From positions 62,001 to 126,000 of the forward strand of contig NZ_FMIQ01000073.1 in the NCBI RefSeq assembly GCF_900095695.1: a stretch of 64,000 nt of DNA. Reading direction: 5' to 3'. A program made the translations under genes and the position numbers. Below, in pieces: positions 30,918 through 40,712 of the stretch. Numbering within the stretch: position 1 is the first letter of the stretch; each line of letters begins with the position of its first letter. The notes beneath the pieces are model-generated. The model was not told where the DNA came from. It worked only from the letters and a program-made list of their open reading frames with translations, and ran no database searches. Source of the DNA: Hafnia alvei (GTDB lineage Bacteria > Pseudomonadota > Gammaproteobacteria > Enterobacterales > Enterobacteriaceae).

Positions 30918-30954
30918 GATGTTTTCTCCATTAGCATGTCAGAGTGACAAACCG

Positions 30955-32415
30955 CTATTTCGCTTGAGTAAAATTCTCAGTCACCGGCTTAATCAGTTCT
31001 TCCAACTCATCTTCTTGACCACGCTTATTCACTCTTGGGATCAGCAGGTTAAGAATGATGGCGGTCACGCCGCCCGCACAGATAGGATTTTCAAACAGCA
31101 CATAGATAGAATCAGGAAGGATACGAAAGATTTGCGGATCGTAGGAAACGCCCAGCCCAATCCCCAAAGCTGTCGCCACAATCAGGGTTTCACGCCGATC
31201 CATACCGCCGCACAGAATAATTTTTATCCCTGCGAGGGCAATCATCGAAAACATCAGTGTCATTGCGCCGCCTAAAATAGGCGCGGGGATGGTGGTAAAG
31301 AAACGCCCAATAACCGGAAACAGGCCCAGAATCACTAATATCGCCGCGATGTATTTCCCCACATGTCGTGAAGCTACGCCGGTCATTTGGATCACGCCGT
31401 TGTTTTGCGCAAACGTGGTCAGCGGTAAAGAACCCAGAGCACAGGCGATCACCGAAACCAAACCATCCGCCAGCACACCGCCGGATAATCGCCGATCATA
31501 TTCTTCCCCCACAATGGGACGTTCAGAAATAATCGCCGTTGCCGTGATGCTGCCCACCGCCTCCAAAATACTTAAAAGATAGATGGTAGCGGCAACCAAA
31601 AAGGCATGAAAATCAAACGAGAAACCATATTTAAACGGTTGAGGGATAGTGATAATCGGCAGATCTTTTAGGGTCGAGAAATCGACAATACGCATAAACA
31701 ACGCACAGACATACCCCACGATTAAACCGATGGCGATCCCCCCCATCCGCAACAGCGCGTTCTGGCAGCAGTTAAAACCGATCACCACGCAAAGCACCAG
31801 AAAACCCAGACCGAGATTTTGATAGCTACCAAAGGAGCCATCGCCTTTGGCGGGTAAACCGCCGCCAAAATCAATAATGCCGACTTTGATCAGGCTAAGG
31901 CCAATCATCAGAACCACAACGCCGCTAACGGTCGGTGTGATCACGCGTTTGAGATAGGGAAGAACCTGCGACGAGGCAACAACGAGGAAAGCACCGACAA
32001 AGGCCACGCCGAGTAAGGCGGAGATAATCGCCTGTTCGTCGAGCCCGTCTTTTTTCATCGAGCCCCCCAGCGCAATCATGACGGTCACGAACGAAAAATT
32101 GACCGATTGAATGGAGAGTAATCCTGACCCTACACGACCAAATCGATTTACCTGGATGAAAGTACCAATTCCCGAGGCAATCATCGCCATAGAAACTAAA
32201 TAGGCGGTGACCTCTGGAGATAACCCTAGCGCGGTGCCGACAATAAGCGCAGGAGCAACCATGGGGACAAAAATGGCGAGGAGATGCGTCACCGCACCGA
32301 TCAACATTTCATGCAACGGCGGCTTATCATCAAGATGATAAATAAGCTCTGAATCCCCAGAAGATAAGGACTCATTTTTAACGGTTTTATCTGCAACTTG
32401 CTGTACATCAGACAT
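30955..32415 (-). CDS. xanQ: Xanthine permease XanQ
   Basis: A 486-residue NCS2 purine:proton symporter. It carries the nucleobase-transporter signature (THLLAIFVPMVAPALIVG near residues 43-60, SILEAVGSITATA near 275, and TTFAQNNGVIQMTGVASRHVG near residue 325), with close similarity to E. coli XanQ. The N-terminus is about 20 residues longer than in E. coli. It is located between xdhD and guaD, as in E. coli. A sigma-54-type promoter lies 55 bases upstream. Confidence 0.92.
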   Translation of the reverse strand: MSDVQQVADKTVKNESLSSGDSELIYHLDDKPPLHEMLIGAVTHLLAIFVPMVAPALIVGTALGLSPEVTAYLVSMAMIASGIGTFIQVNRFGRVGSGLLSIQSVNFSFVTVMIALGGSMKKDGLDEQAIISALLGVAFVGAFLVVASSQVLPYLKRVITPTVSGVVVLMIGLSLIKVGIIDFGGGLPAKGDGSFGSYQNLGLGFLVLCVVIGFNCCQNALLRMGGIAIGLIVGYVCALFMRIVDFSTLKDLPIITIPQPFKYGFSFDFHAFLVAATIYLLSILEAVGSITATAIISERPIVGEEYDRRLSGGVLADGLVSVIACALGSLPLTTFAQNNGVIQMTGVASRHVGKYIAAILVILGLFPVIGRFFTTIPAPILGGAMTLMFSMIALAGIKIILCGGMDRRETLIVATALGIGLGVSYDPQIFRILPDSIYVLFENPICAGGVTAIILNLLIPRVNKRGQEDELEELIKPVTENFTQAK

Positions 32416-32469
32416 TTTCTACTCCACTGAGAAATTGAATATCTGATTCAATAAATGCGGGAAAAACCA

Positions 32470-32485
32470 TGCAGAAACCCTGCCC
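32470..32485 (-). promoter_or_regulatory. Sigma-54-type promoter for xanQ-guaD
   Basis: On the minus strand GGGCAGGGTTTCTGCA has the -24 GG and -12 GC separated by 10 bases and keeps most of the consensus TGGCA-N6-TTGCA. It lies 55 bases before the xanQ start. Between it and the gene is a palindrome (ATTGAAT / ATTCAAT, 32434-32452). Confidence 0.65.
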
Positions 32486-32540
32486 AGATTAAATTGAATC
32501 CAGACTAAAGCTCATGCTTAGTTAACTATTGAATCGTAGA

Positions 32541-32565
32541 GGTGCGGAGATGATTTCCCCGCACC
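32541..32565 (-). terminator. Hairpin downstream of xdhD
   Basis: A 7-bp perfect stem (GGTGCGG / CCGCACC) just after the xdhD stop, with only a weak T tract on the minus strand. It may partly stop transcription before the xanQ promoter or stabilise the mRNA end. Confidence 0.45.
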
Positions 32566-32574
32566 TTATTACGC

Positions 32575-35451
32575 TTACGCCTCGAGTTTATTCAGTCCTC
32601 GGAGGATTTTTTCCGGTGTAAAGTGCCATTCTCGCAACCAAACACCACAGGCATCGTGGATCGCCGTCGCTATCGCTGGCGCTGCGCCGTTCACGCCGAT
32701 TTCAGAAATGGATTTAGCGCCGAATGGGCCAACCCTATCGTCGCTGGGCACGAGAAATGCGCGGAAATCGCGTGGGATATCACCAATTTTTGGAGCCCCG
32801 TAGGTCTGTAGATCGCGCGTTATAGGGCTACCGTTTTCATCATAAAACAGCTTTTCTGTCAGGCTGTGTCCGATGGCACGCATAGAAGCGCCGTAGATTT
32901 GCCCTAACGCCAGTTCTGGGTTAACCGGCGTGCCACAGTCGAGCAATGCATAGAACTTATCGAGCCGAATCTCACCGGTTCGCACATTGACCGCAACCTC
33001 AGCAAAGTTTGCGCCAAACGGGAAAGCAAAATCTGGCGTGATATAACACGCGGTGGCAACCAGCGTACCAAAGCCCGTTCCCGTTTCCGCTTTATGTGCA
33101 ATCTCAGCGAAGCTCACTTCACCCTGCTTGCCCCTCACGATGCTTGGGCTGACGATCACCACATCGTCGATAGGCTCACCCAACATTTGGGCCCCGTGGA
33201 AGCGAATTTTTTCTTTCAGATTTTCAGCCGCTTTCTTGGCAGCGTTGCCGGAGAAACACGTACCCGAGGACGCATAAGCCCCCTTATCAAAGAGCGCATG
33301 ATCGGTGTCACCCGAAATAACATGCACATCAGCCAGAGAACAACACAACACTTCTGCGGTAAGTTTAGTGACAACAGTATCCAATCCGGTGCCGATGTCT
33401 GCGCCGCCTGAATGAACGATAATCGTGCCATCAGACTCCAGTTTCACCATGCAGTTCGCTTGGTCGATATCTGGAATACCGGATTTCTGCATGATAATCG
33501 CCACACCTTGACCGATTCGCCAATCCCCCTGTGGTGCCTTATTGGCTCCCCAGTTCATCAGCTCACGTCCTTTACGCAAAATCGGTTCTAACGCACAGCT
33601 AGCCGCCGTTGGCACCGACGTTGGCATTTTACCCTCGCCAATCGCGCCTAATATTTTCAGCTCTTGTCCTTCGATTACACGGTTGAGTTCGATCATATCC
33701 AGCAAATCGATATCGAGCTGTTCAGCTAACTCCGCCAGCGCCATGGTTAGCGCAAAGTTTCCTTTTGGCGCGCCGTAGCCTTGGTAAGCACCGGTCGGGC
33801 AGATATTGCTGTAGTAGGTCGTCACTTGGAAATTGACGTTGTCGCAAGGATAGAGAGGCAATGAAAGCGCGGGGCCATTGCTGGGAACCGTTAACGAATG
33901 GTTGCCATAAGGGCCAGTGTTGGCGCGGAAATCCATATCAATGGCGGTAAGCTTACCTTCTTTCGTTGCCCCAATTTTCACTTTCACTTTAGCAACGTGT
34001 CGCGTGGTGTTACTGATAAATTCTTCTTCGCGAGTGTAATGGAAATAGACCGGACGCCCCGTCACACAGGTCGCCCATGCACAGACCTCCTCTAACAGAA
34101 TGTCCTGCTTGGAGCCAAATCCCCCACCCACACGCTCTTTGATAACGTGGACTTTATTTTGTTTCAGCCCAACTAAACGCGCCACCTGACGACGAACATG
34201 CCACGGAACTTGTGTAGACGCGTGGATCACCAGCCGCTCACCGTCCATATAGGTGAAGCAGACATGGGTTTCTGTCGGGCATTGCTGGGCTTGGGTCGAT
34301 TCATACGTGCGTTCAATCACGACATCCGCCTGAGCGAATCCCTTTTCAACATCCCCAATACGGCCGTGAACGCCTGCGGCAATATTGCTATGTGGTTTTG
34401 CACCAATCGGGAAGTTGATAATCATGTGCTCGCCCCGCGTCGCCGAGCCCCGATTCTGCACCTCAAGGTCAGCCGGTGCGCCGTTCACATAAATAATAGG
34501 TTCATCGTGAACAAGCGGTGCACCGTCGGCCATTGCCTCATCAATCGACATGACCGGTTTCAACACCTCAAAGCTGACATCTATCAACGCTAATGCCGCC
34601 AGCGCAATCTCTTCGCTTTCGGCCACGACCGCAGCCACACGATCGCCCACATGACGCATCTTCTTACCAAACATACGACGATCGAGCGGAGAAGGTTCAG
34701 GCGCGCTTTGTCCCCCCGGCGTGTAATAAATATCGGGGCAGTTCAAATGCGTAATCACATGTACCACACCCGGCAATGCTTCTGCCTTACTCACGTCTAA
34801 ATGCGTAATCAGCGCGTGCGGATGCGGGCTGCGCAGCATCTTGATAATGCAGGCATTGGCAGGAACACGATCTTCAACGTAACAAGGTTTAGCCTGCACC
34901 ATTTTGGCAGAGTCGACCTTTGGGCACAGCTTGCCCACCACCTGCAAATCATCGCGAAACTCCGGTGCGATCTCCTGCTGGCAGAAAGGATCGGCCATGC
35001 GTGCCTGTGCTAATTCAACCACCTGATAAAACTGCTGATAGCCCGCATCGCGGCTAAATAATCCCGATAATGCATCATCAATCTGAGTTCGCGTTGGTGA
35101 CGGGATGCGCTCAAGCAGCTCGGTAAGAATTAACGCAGCCGCGGGATCGTTATAGCCTGATTGCACAATCCCCACATCAACCATCGCCTGTTGTACCGGG
35201 CTAAGTTGATTCCACGTGCCCAGTGATTCTGCGGTGCGGACCACCGTTCCCTCAAGTTGGGCGGCGATCAGCAGTGAAGCGTTAACCACCACACCGTCAA
35301 AAATAATGGCATCGGAACCCGCAAACCCAAACCCATCGTCACTGTTACGTACAGAATGTAGGCCTAGATTGAACAAGACTTTCTGCACGTTATCCCCCGC
35401 CTCACATGACAACGTGCGAGGGGTACCATTTAGCGTAAAGCGAATATTCAT
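32575..35451 (-). CDS. xdhD: XdhD, molybdopterin hydroxylase subunit of the uric acid/purine cluster
   Basis: A 958-residue xanthine-dehydrogenase-family protein needed for uric acid use in E. coli. The N-terminal ~160 residues align with the ferredoxin-like domains, but none of the usual cluster cysteines is present in the expected positions (for example LHSVRNSDDGFGFAGSD). The molybdopterin part (about 165-950) has CPTETHVCF, RVGGGFGSKQDI, YQGYGAPKGNF and the C-terminal GPFGAKSISEIGVNG with the catalytic Glu. The start at 35451 (MNIRFTLNG) matches E. coli and has a GAGGAAAA ribosome site. It follows ygfM by one base. YqeB/YqeC nearby suggest a selenium-dependent cofactor. Confidence 0.95.
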   Translation of the reverse strand: MNIRFTLNGTPRTLSCEAGDNVQKVLFNLGLHSVRNSDDGFGFAGSDAIIFDGVVVNASLLIAAQLEGTVVRTAESLGTWNQLSPVQQAMVDVGIVQSGYNDPAAALILTELLERIPSPTRTQIDDALSGLFSRDAGYQQFYQVVELAQARMADPFCQQEIAPEFRDDLQVVGKLCPKVDSAKMVQAKPCYVEDRVPANACIIKMLRSPHPHALITHLDVSKAEALPGVVHVITHLNCPDIYYTPGGQSAPEPSPLDRRMFGKKMRHVGDRVAAVVAESEEIALAALALIDVSFEVLKPVMSIDEAMADGAPLVHDEPIIYVNGAPADLEVQNRGSATRGEHMIINFPIGAKPHSNIAAGVHGRIGDVEKGFAQADVVIERTYESTQAQQCPTETHVCFTYMDGERLVIHASTQVPWHVRRQVARLVGLKQNKVHVIKERVGGGFGSKQDILLEEVCAWATCVTGRPVYFHYTREEEFISNTTRHVAKVKVKIGATKEGKLTAIDMDFRANTGPYGNHSLTVPSNGPALSLPLYPCDNVNFQVTTYYSNICPTGAYQGYGAPKGNFALTMALAELAEQLDIDLLDMIELNRVIEGQELKILGAIGEGKMPTSVPTAASCALEPILRKGRELMNWGANKAPQGDWRIGQGVAIIMQKSGIPDIDQANCMVKLESDGTIIVHSGGADIGTGLDTVVTKLTAEVLCCSLADVHVISGDTDHALFDKGAYASSGTCFSGNAAKKAAENLKEKIRFHGAQMLGEPIDDVVIVSPSIVRGKQGEVSFAEIAHKAETGTGFGTLVATACYITPDFAFPFGANFAEVAVNVRTGEIRLDKFYALLDCGTPVNPELALGQIYGASMRAIGHSLTEKLFYDENGSPITRDLQTYGAPKIGDIPRDFRAFLVPSDDRVGPFGAKSISEIGVNGAAPAIATAIHDACGVWLREWHFTPEKILRGLNKLEA

Positions 35452-35452
35452 A

Positions 35453-36229
35453 TCACTTTTCCTCACTCATCTGCTGACAGTCAGCCAACAGTTCTGCAAC
35501 GACAACACCCGCGATATAGCGCTTGTATGCTTCGCTGCCTCCGATATCAGCACGTGGGGAAATGGCATCGCTCACGGCCTTCTCTAATGCATCATCACTC
35601 AGGCCGCGAGACTCTACGTCACGCAGTCGTATTGCTCGTTCAGACACGCCATCAAGGGCAATTTTCATTTCACCATTGGACCCGGTAGCTACCGCCGCGG
35701 TTATCACGGCTAAGCCAGCGGCAGAGCGTGCGATCTTACGCGTTGAACAGTTTTGATAAGGATCGGGGAGGATCACCTCTAGCAGAAGATCGTCACGATC
35801 GTTATCCAGATATTCTTCTAGACGGAGAGTTTCGCCTGTTGCCGCCACCACTAGCGCATCAAGCGCTAACAACACGGGGAGTAGAACGCGTTCTTTCTGT
35901 TTGGCGATAATTTCGCCTGCTAGGGTGGCTTGATTACGGAGATGGCGAGAGTAGATAAATCCCAGAGCATCACGCAGCGCATCGGGGACCAACGGGGTAT
36001 CAATCAGCTTCTGTAGCGTGACTTGAGAACCAATGTGTAGTTTTTCCTGCTGCAAACTCACCTTATCAAGCCCGAGTTTTGATAAAGCGATGCCGAACTT
36101 CTTTGTCGTTTTGGTCGGCGTCGCGTTTAACTTGCTACCTCCGCCAAAATAGACCGCCTCATCCTGAAACTGGTGCTTGAGTTCAAGCGCCTGCTTAATG
36201 GATTCTGGCCAGAAAAATTGCTCAATCAT
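35453..36229 (-). CDS. ygfM: YgfM, FAD-binding subunit of a molybdenum hydroxylase
   Basis: A 258-residue protein like the FAD subunit of xanthine dehydrogenases (CoxM/XdhB type). FAD-binding GGGSKLN lies near residue 29, and the C-terminal half is a CO-dehydrogenase flavoprotein-like domain (about 150-245, KIARSAAGLAVITAAVA). It ends one base before the xdhD start, so the two are translated together and probably form a complex. It likely carries electrons between XdhD and YgfK or another partner. E. coli YgfM is about 259 residues. Confidence 0.92.
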   Translation of the reverse strand: MIEQFFWPESIKQALELKHQFQDEAVYFGGGSKLNATPTKTTKKFGIALSKLGLDKVSLQQEKLHIGSQVTLQKLIDTPLVPDALRDALGFIYSRHLRNQATLAGEIIAKQKERVLLPVLLALDALVVAATGETLRLEEYLDNDRDDLLLEVILPDPYQNCSTRKIARSAAGLAVITAAVATGSNGEMKIALDGVSERAIRLRDVESRGLSDDALEKAVSDAISPRADIGGSEAYKRYIAGVVVAELLADCQQMSEEK

Positions 36230-36294
36230 TTTTCATCCTCTTGTTATTTGCCCTTAGAAGGACAAACCGCCCCTAATAAGGGGCGGTATAACAG

Positions 36295-37623
36295 TTATGC
36301 TAACTCATCCATCCGCTTCCATAACCGTGCCGCCACCTTGCTGGCTTCGGCATAGATTGGCGTTACATCAAACGGGAACTGACCGTTTTCATAAACGAAG
36401 CGTCCTTCAACCATCACACTGCGGACGCTGCCCGATCCCATACCAAATGCCAGATGTCCGCCAATATTTTGGGCTGCTAGCGGCGTTGGCTCTGGATAAT
36501 CACACACGGTAAGATCGGCTTTGTAGCCCGCAGCTAAGCAACCGAAGTGAGCACCGAAGTTACGTTCCAGTAAGCGATTACCATTCCATAAGAAACGCGT
36601 GAAACTGTCTGGCCACATTGGGCCGCCGGCATCACGATGTTTAAAGAAGGCAAATTTCAGCTCTTCAAACATATCGGAGCCTATGCCGTCCGTTCCCAAA
36701 GCCACATTTTTATATTCGCCAATGCGCTGGTTATAGCCAACGTGATTGTTCATATTGGAACGGGCGTTGTGCACCAAAAACGCATCCTGCTGGTTGATGA
36801 TCTGAATGTCTGCCTCAGAGAGATACAGACCGTGCGCCACCAGCGTTTTGGCGTCGATCAGATCGTGTTCCGCCAAGCGTACAATCAGATCTTTGCCATA
36901 CTTATCGTGGCTGTGGGATACGTCGTAGCTGTCTTCCGCTGCGTGAATATGTAGGCCACGCCCCGTGGCTTTAGTCGCTTCACGCAGCATATCCAGACCC
37001 GCATCCGACACGGTGAAAGGCGCATGAGCACCGATATGAGCCTCCACGAGGTAGGGTTCACTCCCCTGTTTCTTCGCGCTATCGATCAACTGAGCAAAGG
37101 CAATATTCTCTTCTACTCCCGCCTGAAGCTCTTTATTGCCGCCGTTACGATCGGTGGTTTCAAAGCAGGTCATACCGCGCAGCCCTGCTTTAATAAACCC
37201 CTTACGCAGCGTATTTAATGACCCCGCAATGTAGTTGGGTGAAGCATGGTGATCGATAACGGCGGTGCAGCCGCTTTTGATGGCTTCCAGCGAACAAATT
37301 AGCCCACTGTAATACAGTGATTCCTCATCCAAAGCGCGGTCTAAGCGCCACCACAGGTTTTTCAAGGTGGAGATGAAATCAGGGCTAGGAGCGATATTGG
37401 CCATAATTCCGCGCGATAATCCGGAGTAAAAATGGTTATGCGCACACACAATGCCCGGCATAACCCATTTACCCTGCATATCTTTCACGTCCGCCTGCGG
37501 ATATTTGGCAACCAGCTGGCTGCCCACCTCTTTAATAAGCGAGCCTTCAATCGCAATATCAATACCGTGTTGTACCGAAGCAGGTTCGAACTGAACCGCC
37601 GTAACATTTTTTAGGATCAGCAT
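36295..37623 (-). CDS. ssnA: SsnA, aminohydrolase of the uric acid cluster
   Basis: A 442-residue amidohydrolase of the chlorohydrolase/cytosine-deaminase type. Metal-binding motifs are VCAHNHFYSGLSRG (60-73), HIHAAEDSYDVSHSH near residue 224, and LGTDGIGSD near residue 308. In the anaerobic uric acid pathway known from gut bacteria and E. coli, SsnA is one of seven required proteins and is thought to hydrolyse a ring intermediate. It starts 2 bases after ygfK and sits in the ygfK-ssnA-ygfM-xdhD operon. The exact substrate is inference. Confidence 0.93.
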   Translation of the reverse strand: MLILKNVTAVQFEPASVQHGIDIAIEGSLIKEVGSQLVAKYPQADVKDMQGKWVMPGIVCAHNHFYSGLSRGIMANIAPSPDFISTLKNLWWRLDRALDEESLYYSGLICSLEAIKSGCTAVIDHHASPNYIAGSLNTLRKGFIKAGLRGMTCFETTDRNGGNKELQAGVEENIAFAQLIDSAKKQGSEPYLVEAHIGAHAPFTVSDAGLDMLREATKATGRGLHIHAAEDSYDVSHSHDKYGKDLIVRLAEHDLIDAKTLVAHGLYLSEADIQIINQQDAFLVHNARSNMNNHVGYNQRIGEYKNVALGTDGIGSDMFEELKFAFFKHRDAGGPMWPDSFTRFLWNGNRLLERNFGAHFGCLAAGYKADLTVCDYPEPTPLAAQNIGGHLAFGMGSGSVRSVMVEGRFVYENGQFPFDVTPIYAEASKVAARLWKRMDELA

Positions 37624-37625
37624 AA

Positions 37626-40600
37626 TTAAACCTCCACTCGGCCAAGCAGATAGTGATGATGGTTGTGAACATGGCTAATGATGCGGCACATGTCTTCCAA
37701 CTCAGGTGGAACATCATCAAGCTGGCCTTGTTTATCAATATGCAGATGCCAGATTTGCTTACCTTGTCGTACGCTGACGTTATCGTTATCGACAAAGAAT
37801 CCTGGATTGGTGCTGTTGGTAAAATCTTCTGGCAGGCTGTAGATGGTAATTTTGTCTTTGTAGGGTTTCCCTTGCCACGGGCAGAACTGCGCGCAGTTGC
37901 CGCACTCGTTGCAATAAGCATCTAAGTGTAGGGTTTGGAAACGATCGTGGAATCCTGGAACGGCAATAGACACGTTGGCGCGGTTTGGACACACATCAAC
38001 GCACTTGCTACAGATATAGTTACACTCCAAACAGCGCTGCGCTTCCTGAGCTACAAAGGCTTCGCGCTCTTCTTTATCCACCATCAACACGCTGATCGCG
38101 CCTTTACGTTGATAAATCTCGGCCGGATCGACATTAGACCACTGCTTATCACCGTGATGAGTCTGGATATTTTCACGCTTGAGCACTTCGTCAGTCGCGC
38201 GCCGAGCAGTACTGATAGCCGCTACGATGGAAGGAGGGCCACTTTGCACATCACCAATTAAGAACACGTTAGGGCGCGGAGTTTCGCCGGTCTCGGTGTT
38301 TACCGCAGGCCAACCATCGGCATTTAATGGCACGCCCATCGCACTGAGCGCCGCGCAGTCGGCCTGTTCACCAATGGCGGTAATCAGCGCGTCCATGCGT
38401 AGCTTGATGGTTTTATCCGTTGCCACTGGGCGACGGCGGCCTTTCTCATCGGGTTCGCCGAGCTCCATCACCCGCGCGGTTAGCGTGCCATCGGCATCAA
38501 ACTGCTCTGGGTTAGTCAGGAACATAAACTTCACGCCGTCTTCAACCGCTTCTTCATACTCTTCGCGGTAGGCTGGCATTTCATTCAAGGTACGACGATA
38601 GATAACGGTCACGTCTTCTACGCCGGGGACCTTCAGCGCCGCACGCGCGCAGTCCATGGCGGTATTCCCCGCACCGACAACGGCAACGTGACGTCCTAAA
38701 GAGAGTTTATCGCCACGGTTATAGCTACGCAGGAACGGCAGTGATTTATAAACGTTGCGGTTGTCACCCGCCAGTTTCACGCCGCTATTTTTGTCGGTTC
38801 CGACCCCAATAAAGACGTAGCGGAAGCCTTGCTGAGTCAGCTTATCCACGGTTAATGCAGGATCACAGCCGAACTCAAATTTCACTCCGTGTGCGGCAAC
38901 AAAATCGATATCATGCTGGATAGTTTCAGCCGGAATACGGAACTGAGGAATAATGTTTTTTACCACCCCGCCCGCGTTGGCTTCACGCTCGAACAAAGTG
39001 ACCTGATAGCCCGCCCGCGCCAAGAAATATCCCGCAGAAAGCCCTGCTGGCCCTGCGCCTAGCACCGCAACCGGATGCTTAGAGCCAGAGCCCGCAGGTT
39101 TATGCCAGCGTTTCTGATATTCATCCCAGCCTTTTTCCAAGGCCACCTTTTTCAGCTCGCGAATGTTTAGCGCACTGTCATAGTCCATACGGGTACAGTT
39201 GTACTGACACTGGTGATCGCAGATGTGTCCGGTAATGGCAGGCAGCGCATTGCGCTGATAAATCAGTTCTAATGCATCGGCGTAGCGTTGTTCGCCAAGC
39301 AAACGGATATACTCGGGAATATCCTGTTTGATCGCACAGGCGGTCACGCACGGTGCCACATAACAATCGGTCATCGGCAGTGGGCCACCCGCATCAATCC
39401 GATCCTGCGCTTTCCAATGTTTCTGGGTGTATTCCATGCTAACGGCTTTCTTCGCCAGAGCTTCTAAGCGCTCAACGTCGACTTTGGTCATGCCCCACGT
39501 ATCAGACTGATCCAGCTCACGCATGCACTCTAGCTGGCGTAGATATCCTCCCGGCTTGAGCAAATCCGTTGCCATCGTGATAGGCCGGATACCAGTATCA
39601 AAAATATCGCGAATATTAAATTTACTCGCACCGCCGGAATACGAGATCGGCAGTTCACCGTTAAACGCTCGCGATAAGACGGCAGCCACGTTGATGGACA
39701 GAGGGAACAGCGCGCGTCCAGACATATACATCTCTTCACCCGGCAGCGCGCCTTTGTGATTGATGGTGCCGAGCGTGTTAGTCAGTTTCACCCCAAAGCA
39801 AAGTTGCTTTTGCTGACCTAAGGCAGTCAATCTTTGCAGCATCGAAATGGCCTGCTCTAGCTTCAAATCATGCTCAAAGGACTCTTCTTTCAGGCCAATA
39901 TAATCAAAGCCACAGGTGTCGAGAATTTCACGTACGCGAGGGTAGCCAAGCAGCGTAGGGTTCAACTTAACAAAGGTATTGAGCCCTTTCTCCTCCAGCA
40001 TGTAGCGGCAAATAGCCTCAATTTCATTCGGCGGGCAACCGTGCATGGTTGAGAGCGTGACCCCATGAACCATTTGCGCGGGAATTTGCTGCGGCAGTTG
40101 GCTGAGCTGCGCTGAACGCGATTCAAGTTGTGTGCGGATGAAATGAGACAGAACGGACTGATATTCGGCATATTTCGGGTGTTGGGTAGAATCCATCATG
40201 CTGTGGATAAAGTTCTGCATGGCGGGTTGCTTGATGCCTTCAAGGTTATAGCCAACGCTCATATTAAAGATAAATGACTTGGCTTCGCCCTGCGTGCGAG
40301 GGTCAAAAAGAGCTTCGAGTAAATGCAAAACAAACCAGGCTTTCAAGTATTCGTCATGGGCTTTTTGCAGCGTGAATTCCGTTGACCATTCGGTGTTAAA
40401 GCATTCGTCTTCAGCATCGATACACGGTTTGTCTAACTCTAAGCGGTCAAGAATTTGCACCGTTTTCAACTCAATAAAGCGCCCACCGGTCAACCAAGAC
40501 ACAATGATATTTTGCGCAAGCTGTGTATGTGGCCCAGCGGCTGGTCCCATAGGGGTTTCACAGGTTTCGCCAAATACCTTGATGAGTCGGTCATTGTCTT

Positions 40601-40712
40601 TGCGATAAAACTGCTGTTCCGGTATCCCGAAGATTGAGTGGCTTTCGTTATACTCGTCGAAAACACGCGTCAAAAGTTCCTCGAAAGGAACGGGGCGCAT
40701 AATATCTCCCAT
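37626..40712 (-). CDS. ygfK: YgfK, flavin/iron-sulfur oxidoreductase of the uric acid cluster
   Basis: A 1028-residue multidomain protein. The N-terminal ~420 residues resemble the dihydroorotate/dihydropyrimidine dehydrogenase FMN barrel. The middle is GltD-like with a cysteine-rich block (TDCYVAPCVTACAIKQDIPEYI) and two Rossmann sites (PVAVLGAGPAGLSAG and HVAVVGAGNTAMDCARAA). The C-terminal part has [4Fe-4S] motifs: Cys894, 897, 901, 904, 908 and Cys934, 937, 940, 944. It is named putative selenate reductase subunit in E. coli, but genetic work places it in anaerobic uric acid breakdown. It is the first gene of its operon, behind a sigma-54-type promoter. Confidence 0.95.
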   Translation of the reverse strand: MGDIMRPVPFEELLTRVFDEYNESHSIFGIPEQQFYRKDNDRLIKVFGETCETPMGPAAGPHTQLAQNIIVSWLTGGRFIELKTVQILDRLELDKPCIDAEDECFNTEWSTEFTLQKAHDEYLKAWFVLHLLEALFDPRTQGEAKSFIFNMSVGYNLEGIKQPAMQNFIHSMMDSTQHPKYAEYQSVLSHFIRTQLESRSAQLSQLPQQIPAQMVHGVTLSTMHGCPPNEIEAICRYMLEEKGLNTFVKLNPTLLGYPRVREILDTCGFDYIGLKEESFEHDLKLEQAISMLQRLTALGQQKQLCFGVKLTNTLGTINHKGALPGEEMYMSGRALFPLSINVAAVLSRAFNGELPISYSGGASKFNIRDIFDTGIRPITMATDLLKPGGYLRQLECMRELDQSDTWGMTKVDVERLEALAKKAVSMEYTQKHWKAQDRIDAGGPLPMTDCYVAPCVTACAIKQDIPEYIRLLGEQRYADALELIYQRNALPAITGHICDHQCQYNCTRMDYDSALNIRELKKVALEKGWDEYQKRWHKPAGSGSKHPVAVLGAGPAGLSAGYFLARAGYQVTLFEREANAGGVVKNIIPQFRIPAETIQHDIDFVAAHGVKFEFGCDPALTVDKLTQQGFRYVFIGVGTDKNSGVKLAGDNRNVYKSLPFLRSYNRGDKLSLGRHVAVVGAGNTAMDCARAALKVPGVEDVTVIYRRTLNEMPAYREEYEEAVEDGVKFMFLTNPEQFDADGTLTARVMELGEPDEKGRRRPVATDKTIKLRMDALITAIGEQADCAALSAMGVPLNADGWPAVNTETGETPRPNVFLIGDVQSGPPSIVAAISTARRATDEVLKRENIQTHHGDKQWSNVDPAEIYQRKGAISVLMVDKEEREAFVAQEAQRCLECNYICSKCVDVCPNRANVSIAVPGFHDRFQTLHLDAYCNECGNCAQFCPWQGKPYKDKITIYSLPEDFTNSTNPGFFVDNDNVSVRQGKQIWHLHIDKQGQLDDVPPELEDMCRIISHVHNHHHYLLGRVEV

